This document shows, one piece after another, positions 9,896 through 21,247 of a stretch of DNA of 64,000 bases. The notes below the pieces were generated by a model, which saw only the letters and a list, made by a program, of their open reading frames with translations, was not told the origin of the DNA and ran no database searches. The position numbers were made by a program, and so were the translations under genes. This stretch comes from Phaeosaccion multiseriatum (taxonomy: Eukaryota; Ochrophyta, other classes), in assembly GCA_965112735.1 (NCBI GenBank), contig OZ218951.1:4526001-4590000 (forward strand), read 5' to 3'. The number at the start of each line of letters is the position of its first letter. Position 1 is the stretch's first letter.

Positions 9896-12800
9896 ATGGC
9901 TGCTTCGTCAGGGAAGGGAGAAGTTCCGGGCCTCCCAATCCTCCTCATCGGAGCGGCTGCCACTGCGACGGTCTTGCTGACTGCGGCGGCTGGTCTCTCG
10001 GCTCGGAAAGGCTTTACAAAGCTCCAAAAGGGACATGGCACCAGCAGCAGTGAGGAGGATGAGGGAGGAGAGGAGCATGTGTGTCGTACGAAGGGGAGCT
10101 TGAGTTTGGATATGGGTGGGAGGCTGGCGAAGGCTGTCGTGATCGAGCAGCGCGAGGGGGAGGTGGGCGAAGGAGCTGGACCGTCCACCTCCTCCTCAGT
10201 GGAGCGGCTCGGTGGCAGCGGCAGGTGGGTGGGTCACCCTTCTCTCGCGTCCTTTCGGCTTAACGTACCATAGTGAGCTTTGGCGGCCTGAGCTCAGGTT
10301 GCACCCTTTTGCACCACCGTCCAATGTGCCCAACAGATGTGAGCGGTGCGAGGCCTCGGCTGTATCCGTCCTGACCGAGTGGCTCCCTCGGCGCTGGGAG
10401 ACTAGGGGCGGTAGTGGGAGCTCAGGGAAGTGCAGGCGAAGCTACCCAGCAGGAAACCAACCCACCACCACCACCGCCGCCATCGCCACCGACAGTAGCA
10501 GTGGAAGCAGGAGCATCAGGAGCAAGAGGCAGAGAGGGGAGCGAGGAGCTGAATCACGTCCGTCTGTGTTCGCAAGGGTGAGTAGCGTGCACCTGAAATA
10601 AATCGAGGGGCATGGACGAAACAAAGCACAAAGTCTGCCCATGCATGACCCATGCATCAAGCAACACCGCCACAAGCATCCTGATCCGGACGCTTTTGCT
10701 CTTCTAGGTAAATCTGATTGGGGTACAGCTTTGTACGACCACCTTCTTCGCTGCCCAATGAAAGCCCCCCTCGCCTCTCGTGCTCTCTTAACCCAACCAA
10801 CTACGCCCCCCTGACCTCATGCTCCCTTCCGCCCCCTCCCCTCCCCTCCCTCCCCCCCCTTCCTCCGCTTCGTCTCCCTTGTGCCACACAGCTGCACGCC
10901 CTCCTCTTCGCTCCCCACTCCACCCACAGACACCTGCGCGGTCTGTCCGTGTGGGTCCCTTCGCTGCACAGCACGCTCCACTTTGTCGCCTTTGACGCAC
11001 GTCCAGCGCGCATCGACGACTTCGTTGACTTCGTGCAGTCCATGGTGCACAGAGAAGGATTGTAAGTGATGAGGTGTGATGTGCTCGGAGGGCAGCGTAG
11101 GGTAGGGTATGATAGGGTAGGGTAGGGTAGGGTAGGGCAGGACAGGGCAGGGCAGGGCAGGGCAGGGCAGGGAAGTTGGTAATACAGGGAAGTTGGTAAT
11201 ACAGGGAAGTTGGTAATACAGGGCATGGCAGGCTAGGGCAGGGCTCCCCACTCAGTCAACCTCCTGTCCTCCCTCCCCACTTCGCAAACCTTGTCGTTGT
11301 CTCTTCCCCCCTATCCGACTCAGCAACAGTTGCTCCACCTCCGCCGAGAGCTCTTCTCCCCCACCTATACCGCGAAGGATGCCTGCGGCCGCTGCTGCAT
11401 CACCAACTGCTGTATCACCAACTGATCATGATGATGATAATGATGATGCTTTGGGGGGTGTGGGCGTGGCTGCTCCTTCGCGGCATGAGCAAGAGCTGGA
11501 GCAGTTGGTTATACAGCAGGAGAAGCAGGAGGAGGCAGTCGTTTTGCGGGCAACAGGTTGGTAATCATGAGACACACATGAGCATCAAAGCATAGGTGCC
11601 CACCCACACGGCACCATACAAGGACTGCGGCGGTGTATTGAGGGGGAGGGAGGCAACGGAAGGGAGGATAAAGCCCCATGCGACGAGGTGCTGTCTATCT
11701 GTACTTACCCCCTCCCCTCGCCGTCTCTCCCCTCCCTTCCCTTCTGCAGGGGGCGGGTCCTGGAGATACGCCGATAGATTCGTAAGTGTTTTGTGTTTCT
11801 AGCAGTCGTCGCCAGTTGCCGCCGTTGGGCAGGGGAGGCACAGTCGGCACGGCCCCATACACACAAACACAGAGGGAGAGAGAGAGAGAGAGAGCGAGCG
11901 CTACACTTCGGGTATTCGCTCCTTTCCTCCCCTCGGCCTTTTACCCTTTACAACTCATCTGACACCGAAACTGCAACATCGTGTGTCTCGGTGTGTGCGT
12001 TTGTGTGTGTGTGTGTGCACGCGTATGAATGTGTGCGTGCTAATGCGTGTGGTCTTGTTTTTCTTCTGTCCCTCTCTGTGGCAGGCGCAGGAGGGGGTGC
12101 GGCTGGACAGGAGGGACGAGATTGCGTGCCTCGTCAACGGCATCAATTTCCTGCAAAAGTATGTGGATGAGGAGGTGAGTGGGCTGAGGTGGGTTAATAG
12201 TAGTGTAGGAGGAGGAGGAGGAGGAGGAGGAGGAGGAGGAGGAGGAGGAGGTGGAGGAGGAGGAGGAGGAGGAGGAGGAGGAGGAGGAGGAGGAGGAGGA
12301 GGAGGAGGAAGAGGTGAGGTAGGGTTGGTATCTATAGAAAGAGAGACACAAGGGAGGAGAAGGGCGAGTGATGTGGGGTTGGTAGATGGTATGGTAGGGA
12401 GACAGTCGATGAGGAGGTGAATGAGGCGGGGCGTTGGGTGCCTATTTTTTACTACGTAGTATTAAAGGAGATAGCAGTCGATGATGTTGGGTTGCAGTGA
12501 CTATAGGGCGTCTATAGGAAAGGACACACTGCGAATGAGGATGAGGATGTGAAGACGAGGTGCGGTGGACGGAAAGACAGACAGACGCAAGTGCTGAGGT
12601 CTGGGGTGGGCAGGGTAGGCGGGGAGGGGGGATGCGTGAATGATAGACAGATGGTGGAGAGCGTCATCAAGGTTGTAGAACTGGGCTTCTTATTAGGGGC
12701 CCCCTCCATCACACACACACACATCTCTCTCTCTCCCTCACACACACATACTCTCCCTCACACACTCTCTCTCTCATATACGCACACATATTCACACACA

Positions 12801-13881
12801 CACACGCACACACACACTCTCTCGCTCGCTCTCTCTTACACACACAACTCTCTTCTCTTCCTCTCCCTCTCTCTCTCACACACACACTCTCCTGCCTGCG
12901 GCGGTGTGCGATGTGCGGCGGCGGTGTGCAGGTGTTCACGGTGTCTACCAACCTTCGCGGCTTGGCTGACACGCCGAGCAAGGACATGGAGTTTCAAAGG
13001 CACTTCCTGCCCAAGGGAGATGGAGGAGGGGGTGATGGAGAGGGAGGTGAAGGGGGAGGTGAAGAGGGAGAGGGAGAGCACAGTACGTCCGTGTTCCCGT
13101 ACCTCCTCATCAACATCGGTGAGTGTCATTCTTTGCCTGCTTATTGCCATCTATGAATGAGTTGGTTGTACGCCCTGTGTCATCTGTGAAGGAGTTGGTG
13201 GATCCTTGATCCTTACCATCGGTTGTACGTATGCCATCTGTACGTAAGTTGGTTGTATTTAAACCGGTGTCATCTGTGAGGGAGTTGTTGTGTGCCGATG
13301 CCTGGATACGGAGGGTAGACGAGGAAGATGGACGAGAACAGAGAAAGAAGTAGAGCGAAGACAGAGAAAGAGAGTCATGCTCAGCTTGTTGGCGTGTCGT
13401 CGTGTGCTCCTCCTCCTACTCCTCCTCCTGATCATACCCCTCCTCACAAACAGGCAGCGGCGTGAGCGTGGTGCGGGTGGATGGCCCCGGTAGCGCTTCC
13501 TTCAAGCGCATCTCCGGAAGCAGCGTGGGAGGGAGCACCTTTGTCGGCCTTGCTCAGTCCATGATGGCAGTGGACGGCTTTGCTGACGTCATGGATAGGG
13601 CCGCAGAGGGGAATGTGAGGAGGGCTGACATGCTCGTGGGAGACATTTACACGTACGTAACGTTCGCACTACATACGTGTGTACGTGCGTAATTATGTGC
13701 GTGCTATGGATTGAGGTGATGCTTCACGCTTGACACTTGACACTTGGCGCTTGGCGCTTAATGACTTGGGGGGGGGGGGGCGACTTTCGGGTCTTGTGTT
13801 GTGCCCCCAAAGTAAATCCATCGACACAGCCAAACAAACACATAATCACACGCACACAAACCACACATACAAACACACCCG

Positions 13882-13916
<35 letters not shown>

Positions 13917-14314
13917 GAACCCTACTTCCCAATGCCTTTCTGTACAGCGAGGAATACGCGGGCCTTCACTGTGACGTCATCGCGAGCACCTTTGGTAAGA
14001 TATCGCTCGAAACCGCCCGTTCGCGCGAGGGGCGAGGGAGGAGAGGAAGCAGTGCTGCGTCTACCTCTACCTCGGGGGGGAGGGGTGGTGCGGGAGGAGG
14101 ACTGCTCACCCCGCTAGCGAACACCCTCACGGCCGTGCGGAGGGCAGCGTTGGGCTCTGCGTGGTTGTGGCTCAAGGTGAGGGGATGCCAGTGGATGGGA
14201 AGGGAGGGAAGGGGATGGCAGCAGAAGGGGGCTGCCCCTCACAGATGGCAGGAGAAGGAGCTGGCTCACACGCGCAGCAGAGCAGAGGGGGGGGGGGGGT
14301 GTGAGAGCACCTTC

Positions 14315-14351
<37 letters not shown>

Positions 14352-15354
14352 TACACAACACACAACGCGTACTGCCTTTCTCCCTTCCTTTCTCTTCCCC
14401 TCAATGCCCTCCCCTCCCAGGTGGTGGCGGAGCTCCCCCTGTTGGGGCGCTTGCTCTCGCGCTGGGGCTTTAGGCATTGGTTGCATCAGAGCACGCTGAG
14501 TCGCCCCTTCGAACACCTTTGGAGAAGAGGAGGAGGGGGGGACGGGGGAGGTAGTCCTTCCTCTGCAGACCTTGCCCTCTCTCTGCTGCGCATGGTCAGC
14601 AACAACATCTCGCAAATCGCGTACCTCTGCTCGCAGGAAACGGGTATCACCAAGTGAGTTCGTCTCTTTGTCTCTGTCTGTCTCTCTCTCTCTCTTTGTG
14701 TCCGTCTCCCTCACTCTGTTTCTCCGTCTCTCTCCTCCCTGCCTTCTTTCTCTTCTACCCCTCTCTCACGCACCCCCTCACACACCACACGCACCCCGCA
14801 CCCCTTCCTCTCCTCCTCCTCCCCTCCTCCTCCTCCTCCTCCCCTCCTCCTCCTCCTCCTCCTCCTCCCCCTCCTCCTCCTCCTCCTCCTCCCCCTCCTC
14901 CTCCTCCTCCTCCTCCTCCTCCTCCTCCTCCTCCTCCTCCTCCTCCTCCTCCTCCCCCTCCCTTTGTACAGAGTCATATTTGCCGGCAACTTTGTCCACG
15001 GTGGGCACCCTCAGGCGCTGGCCACTCTTGCCGATGGGCTAAGCTTCTGGTCGGCGGGCAAGCTGAACGCACACTTTATGGCTCACGACGGCTTTGCGGG
15101 TGCGTGTGTGTTTGTGTGTGTTTGTGTGTGTGTGTGTGTTTCCGTGCGTGTGTGCGAATGGGTGGGTGGGTGGGTGGGTGGGGGTTTGGCAGTATATGTG
15201 TGTGTGAGAGAGTGTGTGTGTGCCTGCATGTCTGTCTGTGTTTTTATACATGCGTAAGAGAGAGCTCAAGGTTGGGAGAAAGGGGAAAGCGAACAGAGGG
15301 CCTAGACAGACAGAGATATCGATAGAGGACACTCTAAGAAGGGTACATACAATC

Positions 15355-15393
<39 letters not shown>

Positions 15394-15753
15394 TAGACAG
15401 ACATTCGGGGATCCACACGTTGGCTGTGTGTGACGAGTAGCAAAAGCAGCGATGCCCTCGATAAAGCTGATGCATTGTCTTGCCAGGTGCATGTGCCAGC
15501 CTGCCTGCCCTTGATCGTAATTTTTTATCATTCTTTCGCTTCCCCTCCCTCCCTGGCCGGCCCAACACGCACAGGAGCACTGGGGGCGCACCTTTGTGGA
15601 ACGGCTTTCTCGCTCCATATGAGCGGGGACCTCTTTGCACCAATGGATTCTTCTCAACGTCATGGCAGTACTGAAAATAGTCGAAGTAGTGCCGAACACG
15701 AAGAGGAGGACGGGGAAGAACAAAGCAAAAAGGATATGAAGGAGGGCTTATGA
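9896..15753 (+). CDS. PANK: Type II (eukaryotic) pantothenate kinase
   Basis: Exons in phase are 9896-10224, 10930-11061, 11324-11556, 11750-11781, 12085-12174, 12932-13118, 13454-13652, 13948-14176, 14421-14653, 14972-15099 and 15575-15753, for 656 residues. A further low-complexity exon around 10440-10577 is possible. The enzyme phosphorylates pantothenate with ATP, the first step of CoA synthesis. Family motifs are [13 protein letters not shown] (69-82; usually DIGGTLxK, here Arg replaces Thr), [79 protein letters not shown] and [10 protein letters not shown] hydrophobic segment at 13-33 may anchor or target it. The third exon encodes about 78 residues of low-complexity sequence inserted before the TGGG motif. 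That insert contains three copies of the dispersed motif. Confidence 0.93.
11170..11222 (+). repeat. 17-bp tandem minisatellite related to the dispersed motif
   Basis: Three head-to-tail copies of GGGAAGTTGGTAATACA in an intron of pantothenate kinase. They are preceded by GGTAG/GGCAG pentamer runs at 11097-11169. Confidence 0.9.
11394..11424 (-). repeat. Two adjacent dispersed motif copies in a coding exon
   Basis: GCTGCATCACCAACTGC followed directly by TGTATCACCAACTG. They are read in the pantothenate kinase frame as [11 protein letters not shown]. Confidence 0.85.
11502..11517 (+). repeat. Dispersed motif copy in a coding exon
   Basis: CAGTTGGTTATACAGC, read as EQLVIQQE in pantothenate kinase. 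It is in the opposite orientation to the pair about 90 bp upstream in the same exon. Confidence 0.85.
12207..12310 (+). repeat. (GGA)n microsatellite in an intron
   Basis: About 100 bp of GGA repeat beginning about 30 nt after a GTGAGT donor in pantothenate kinase. Confidence 0.95.
14811..14956 (+). repeat. (CCT)n microsatellite before a splice acceptor
   Basis: About 145 bp of CCT/CCCCT repeat ending 15 nt before the acceptor TTTGTACAG at 14971. It forms an extended polypyrimidine tract. Confidence 0.95.
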
Positions 15754-15957
15754 CTGGACCCTGCGCGAGTCAAGAGAACTGCGCAGGATAATACAGTCAA
15801 ACCCATTCAAGTAGAAAAAATATAAAAATATGGAGCTGAAATGAGACGCCAAAAAGAACCCTTTGTCTCAAATCCCCACCCATCCCCCCAAAAAGAAAAA
15901 AGAGGAGCTCAACCTCCATAAAGCACATTGTCTCCGCATCTGGCGATACAAGAGGCC

Positions 15958-18900
15958 ATGGAGGCCGTCGGCGGGCATCGATCTCAACAGGGGGAAGGGG
16001 GGCCGTCTCGCACCAAAAGAAGCGGCAGCAGCGGACGTAGAGCCGATCTTGGGCGCGTTCAACGCTTCTCTGCGGCAGCTGCGGCAACGTTGGCCATCAC
16101 CGCGTGGATGCTCCTGTGGTGGAGAGGTCCCCCTAACCAGGCGTCCTTCTCTCTGTTCACCATACCCGCAGCTTCGGCAGCCAAGCCCCCCCTCCTTGGG
16201 AACGACATAGACTTTCGGGAAGTTACTGACGTGAGGCTGCTTAGGAAGGGAGGTAAGGCACAGAACGCAAACGACTCGGGACGTTTATCGCCGGCAGAAG
16301 CTCCTGTGCTTTCTGTCCCTCGCTCCACCATCCACCCCGCTGCGTCGTCTCTCCCCTTTATATTTCCCTCGATCACTATATTCTGACACGTCGCGGCCTT
16401 TGCCACGGCGGCAGGAATGTGCGCCGTCTACAGCGGAACGCTTGGCGACAGAGCAGTGGTGCTAAAGGTATGGGGTGGTTACTTTGGAAGAGGAAGGGCT
16501 AGCAGAAGAGGCGAGAGGGGCGGCGGGTGGGAGAAGATGGGAGAGAAAGGCGAAGAACACGAGCTCCAAGCGAGCCCTTTTTCTGCCCTAAAATCTCACC
16601 AGCTTGCTCACAAGCCGGTTATGATGCCTCCTCCACCTTCTCCTCCCCCTTACCTCTCTCTCCGTTTCTGCACCTCTCGATTTCTCTCTCCTTCTCTCGC
16701 TCTCTCTCACCTCCTATCTCCATCCCTCCGCGTCTCTCTCTACCACCCATCCCCTTCCACGCCGCACGATCCCGTCCCGACTTGTGCCTTACTGCTGCTT
16801 CATTCAAGGTGGCGCGGGACGGTGAACTTGTACCGCAGTTCTGGGGCGACCGCATCTCTGCTGATGTGTCTTCGGAAATTGACCTCATCACGGAGCTCAA
16901 CCACCCACACATCGTTGAGGTAAGTAAGTGCCTATCCCCCTCCCGCTCCTCCCTCGCCGCTGGAGGATCTTGAGCTATCGACCACCTGGCCCTGCCCTTC
17001 CTTCGTTCGGCGTTTAGCTGTTTTATTGCTTCGATGCCCCGAACGCGCGTTTCCTCTCGCGCGCGCTTGCTTACCTACTTCTACTTCGCTCGTCGACTAC
17101 GCGCCTTTGCAGGGGTATTCTTTCTTTTGTCCAATTTTTAAATCTCTCTCTCTCTGTCTCCCTGTAACTGTCTGTAAGCTTCTCGGCTCTGGGACCATCA
17201 CTCGCCTTGCATGCGAGAGCGAGGCAGACACGCTCGGGCAGGTGAGGTGGATGGCAGTGGATAGGAAGCTACGGGAGATGACGTCAATGGATGGGCAGCT
17301 AAGGGGGGTGGATGGCAGTGGATGGGCAAAGAAGCGCACCTCCAATCAAGCTCCCCACCGGCAAGCCTCCGTAGTGTGAGGGCTCTCCATATGCTTGCGC
17401 ACATAGCACAAGGCAAAACGGCACCGCACAACACAACACCAACTAACTTCACCTCGCTTGGGCAGGTGGACGCCCATGCCAGAGAGGCACTGGCGGAGGG
17501 GCGGAGCGAGTGGAAGTTCAGCGTGTTCGAGTATTTGGAGGGAGGTGAGTGAGTGGAGAGATTTATCCAGCCATCATCAGGCCAACAGCCAATCAGGCCA
17601 GCCAGACAGCAGTAGTGAGACAGTAGCGAGACCGTATACGAGACAGTATACGAGACAGTAGCGAGTTTTTGGTCTGGGCGAGGACCCTTTGTGGCTCTTG
17701 GCTGGCGAAAGAGCCCCTCCCTCGCGTCCTTTTCGTCCCTGTGCGGCAACCCCCTCGCCCCGCCGAGTGCCTTCGTAACCCCCCCCCCCCTCTCCCCTCT
17801 CCGTCTATCATCTCACAACCAGGCACTCTGAAGGATCGCATGGGCCTTCTCAAGCTCCCGTCGGACGACGTGCTTGCCTACGCCACCAACCGCAAGCGCT
17901 TCCCCTACTCGGAGGCCGTCTCCACCGCTCTGGCCATTGCCAAGGCCCTTGCGTACATGCACCATGACGCCATGAAGGGCATCACCGTCATGCACAGGGA
18001 TCTCAAGGTCAGAGTATGACCAAATTTCGCGTGTTGGTGCTCCACTCGCCTCACAGGTTCTGCTCGTCCTGGTGCCCGACATGCCTGATACAAACTAAAG
18101 CCTGCCTTTCTCATCCCTCCTCCGTGGTGTGGATATGGAAGAACAAGCCCTTAACCGTCCCCCTGCTCCCTCCACGCCCACGCCACCCTGCCTGCCCCCT
18201 CAACTGCCATCCATGCGCGGCTCACCTCCCACTCGACACCACCCCATCTACTGCCATCCTTAGCCGGACAACATCCTCTTCACTAAGGACGGGGTGAGAC
18301 GAGAGACGAGAGACAAAAGGGACCAGAGGGCGAAAGGGCGCTTCCACAATGAAGCTGGGGCTCCGTCGACCCCCTATGTCGTCCTCGTTAGTGTGTGCAC
18401 TGCCTCGCTCTACTGTGTGTGTGTGCATTCTCTCAGACCAGACCCACCCATTCCCTTCCTTTACCTTCTCTTCGCTCGTTCGGTTGTGTCTTTATACCTT
18501 GTGTCCACCCCATCCACTGCCATCCACTGCCATCCACTGCCATCCACTGCCATCCACTGCCATCCCATCCCATCCCATCCACCACCATCCGATCCCACCT
18601 AATCCCAACGCCCTACTTGTGTGTGCTGGGCATCCCCTCTCTGATAAAGATACCCAAACTTATCGACTTCTCTCTGGCGAGGGCTGTTCCGCGGTCCTCC
18701 CCCGACTCGGTTGAGGAATTTGAAATGACCGGCAACGTGTGTTACCAGCGCTACATGGCCCCCGAGGTTAGTGTGAGCGCATCACAGCCACACCCGCATC
18801 AATTCCTCCTCATCCACTGCCATCCCATCACCCATCCATTGCCATCCATTCTCCCTCTCTTACATAGGTGGGAATGGACATGCCCTACAACGAGCGGGTG

Positions 18901-20559
18901 GATTCCTACGCCTTTGCAATGATCTTGTATGAAATCCTCGCCCTCAAGACTGCCTTCGATTCCTTCCGCCACTGGGAGGAGGGGGAGGGGGAGGGGGAGG
19001 GCATGGAAGGGGGCAATCAACAAGGCTACGGCTATGGAACCGCCAGGCTGGGCAAAGAAGGGGTGAGTAAGAAGAGAAGCTATACTTTCAAAGCAGGAAG
19101 AATCAGGGCATCCCTGAACACAATTCTTTGCCTGTTACTTGCTGTCTGTCTGGAACCATCTGCCGCCATGTGCTGCCATCTGCTCGAAAAACACTTTGAT
19201 ATTCGACACTTCGACACGCAATCACTCCACTCCACTACTCGGCCTCTCACTCGCTCTGTGCTGTGTGGACTTACCTACCTACGTGGTTGCTTCCTTCCTG
19301 CCTTCCTGCCTTCCTGCCTTCCTTCCTTCCTGCCTTCCCTTTCCTTCCTTCCTTCATTCCTTCCTTCCTTCCTTCCTTCGTTCCTTCCTTCCTTCCTTCC
19401 TTCCTTCCTTCCTTCCTTCCTTCCTTCCTTCCTTCCTTCCTTCCTTCCTTCCTGCCTTCCCTTTCCTTCCTTCCTTCATTCCTTCCTTCCTTCCTTCCTT
19501 CCTCCCTTCCTTCCTTCCTTCCTTCCTTCCTTCCTTCCTTCCTTCGTTCCTTCCTTCCTTCCTTCCTTCCTTCCTTCCTTTCTTTCTTCCTTCCTTCCTT
19601 CCTTCCTCCCTTCCTTCCTTCCTTCCTTCCTTCCTTCCTTCCTTCCTTCCTTCCTTCCTTCCTTCCTTCCTTCCTTCCTTCCTTCCCTCCTTCCTTCCCT
19701 CGTTCCTTCCCTTTCCTTCCTTCCTTCCTTCCTTCCTTCCTCCCTTCCTTCCTTCCTTCCTTCCTTCCTTCGTTCCTTCGTTCCTTCCTTCCTTCCGTAC
19801 TCACGCCACTCCACTTCCGACGCACTACACCACACCACACCACACCACAACGAACCACCACGACACCACGACACCACACGATATCACACCATACCATAAC
19901 ACATCACACCACACCACCACACACCACCACCATCTCACCGCCACACCACCACACCACCACAATGTGCATCGGCAGCCGATCCGGAGACCCACCCCTCGTC
20001 TGGAGTATGCTAAGACCAGCAGCGACTTCGGAAGCTGGCAGGAGGAGTGGATAGATGCCGTGGTGGAGAAGGGGGAGCGCCCTCGTATGCGGCCGGAGTG
20101 GAGCGGACGTTTGAAGCGCATACTCTACCGCTGCTGGCAGGCGGACTGGAGAGCCCGGCCGGACATGAGGGAGGTAGGTGTGAGTGAGTGATACCCTTCT
20201 AGGCCCCCTCGCCCACTCACTCACCCACCCACCCACCCATTCGCTCGCTCACTCACACCCCCATACACGCGCGCGCCCACTCCCACGACACCTACAAGAT
20301 TGTGGCTGAGCTCGAGGAGGTGCAGAAGGAGGGAGTCTTTGTGCACGAGTGGGAGAGCGACGAGTGGTGGGAAGACCTCCCCCCGCCGCCCCAGGACGAT
20401 GAGTACTTCGACGAGGAGGGGGAGGGTGGGGACATGAGCAACGCCACCAGAGGCACCTTTAACCCGTGGAAGCAGTGCCCAGTCCTGACCTTTATGGACG
20501 TGGCGGAGGGCGCGTATATTGTGTCCACGGGGTCCGGTAGGCGCGCCGACTACCGTTAA
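15958..20559 (+). CDS. Membrane-anchored protein kinase, atypical DFS motif
   Basis: Exons in phase are 15958-16252, 16415-16467, 16809-16919, 17179-17241, 17466-17544, 17823-18007, 18264-18293, 18650-18766, 18868-19062, 20042-20173 and 20299-20559, for 506 residues. Residues about 37-55 are a hydrophobic anchor. The kinase domain follows: GMCAVYSG loop (99-106), VVLK with the ATP-binding Lys116, Glu139 in helix C (SEIDLITELNHPHIV), EYLEGG hinge, HRDLKPDN (258-265), activation segment start IDFSLAR and MAPE (308-311). The DFG glycine is Ser (DFS, 278-280). The catalytic Asp and metal-binding Asp are present, so activity is plausible. The C-terminus is acidic (DEYFDEEGEGGD). The overall style resembles TKL-type kinases. 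The initiator is the first ATG before the anchor. The acceptor at 20041 is the least certain junction. Confidence 0.88.
18511..18580 (+). repeat. CATCCACTGC tandem repeat in a kinase intron
   Basis: Five copies of the 10-mer CATCCACTGC, then CATCC pentamers. Single copies of the same sequence, or its reverse complement, lie near intron ends at 14180-14201, 17247-17263, 17308-17326, 18237-18262, 18811-18850, 51370-51386 and 61405-61424. Confidence 0.85.
19292..19795 (+). repeat. (CCTT)n microsatellite, about 500 bp
   Basis: An almost uninterrupted CCTT/CTTC repeat in the 979-bp intron between kinase exons ending 19062 and starting 20042. It creates long spurious open frames on both strands. 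Confidence 0.97.
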
Positions 20560-21247
20560 CGGTTGTTAGTTAGTGGTCGGTCGGTACACTATGGTCATGT
20601 ATGTATTAGGTAGGAGGTGGGCTCTCTGAAGGACTCGAGCAGCTACAGGCATTGCAAGGCCTGGCTGCAGCTAGACTGTGTCAACTTGGCGGAGGGCAGG
20701 AGGAGGAAAAGACGCACGGGAGGGAGTGACGCGCAGAGATTCACACACGTGCACAAGCACGTGTGCACTGTACACGCCACTCTTTCTTTGGGGTTGAGAA
20801 TGCGTGCATAATATTCAGTACTATAAGTGTTATTTAAGGAATACAAAGGAGGAAAGAAGAGGGAGAAAAGGGTTTCTTCATTCCTCTCTCTGCCCCTCTC
20901 CCTCTCTGCACCCCTCCGTCTCTCCCTCCCTTCCTCTTCCTCTCTCTCTCTATCCCTCTCCCCTCATCTCTCTCCTTCTCTCACCCCCTATTCCCACATC
21001 GTGCAAGCCCACCCCCCCCCTTTGACGGAACAAGCACAACAACAGCCCGTTCTCTGTCACTAACTTACTAACCAGAGCCCTCCCAGCACCCTCCTCTATA
21101 CTTTGTACATGGCACGCACAATCCTCTGTGCATAGATAGACACCCCCCCCCCCCCCTAGCCAGCTCCGCTACACCCACACCAACAATACAAACGTTACAA
21201 ACGTTACAACAATGCGGTGCCTTTTGACCCTTTGCTTCACTGTGTTA
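20560..21247. other. Convergent intergenic stretch
   Basis: This lies between the 3' ends of the kinase and transporter genes. It contains a CT-rich tract at 20878-20990 and C-runs. I see no gene in it. Confidence 0.5.

Noticed and set aside
11097-11160. GGTAGGGTAGGG run resembling a telomere repeat
   Set aside because: It is short, irregular and inside an intron, with pentamer and hexamer variants. It is better explained as a microsatellite.
19139-20191. Long open frames through the CCTT repeat
   Set aside because: They are simple-repeat artefacts (FLPS and KEGR repeats on the two strands). The kinase exons on each side join in phase without them.
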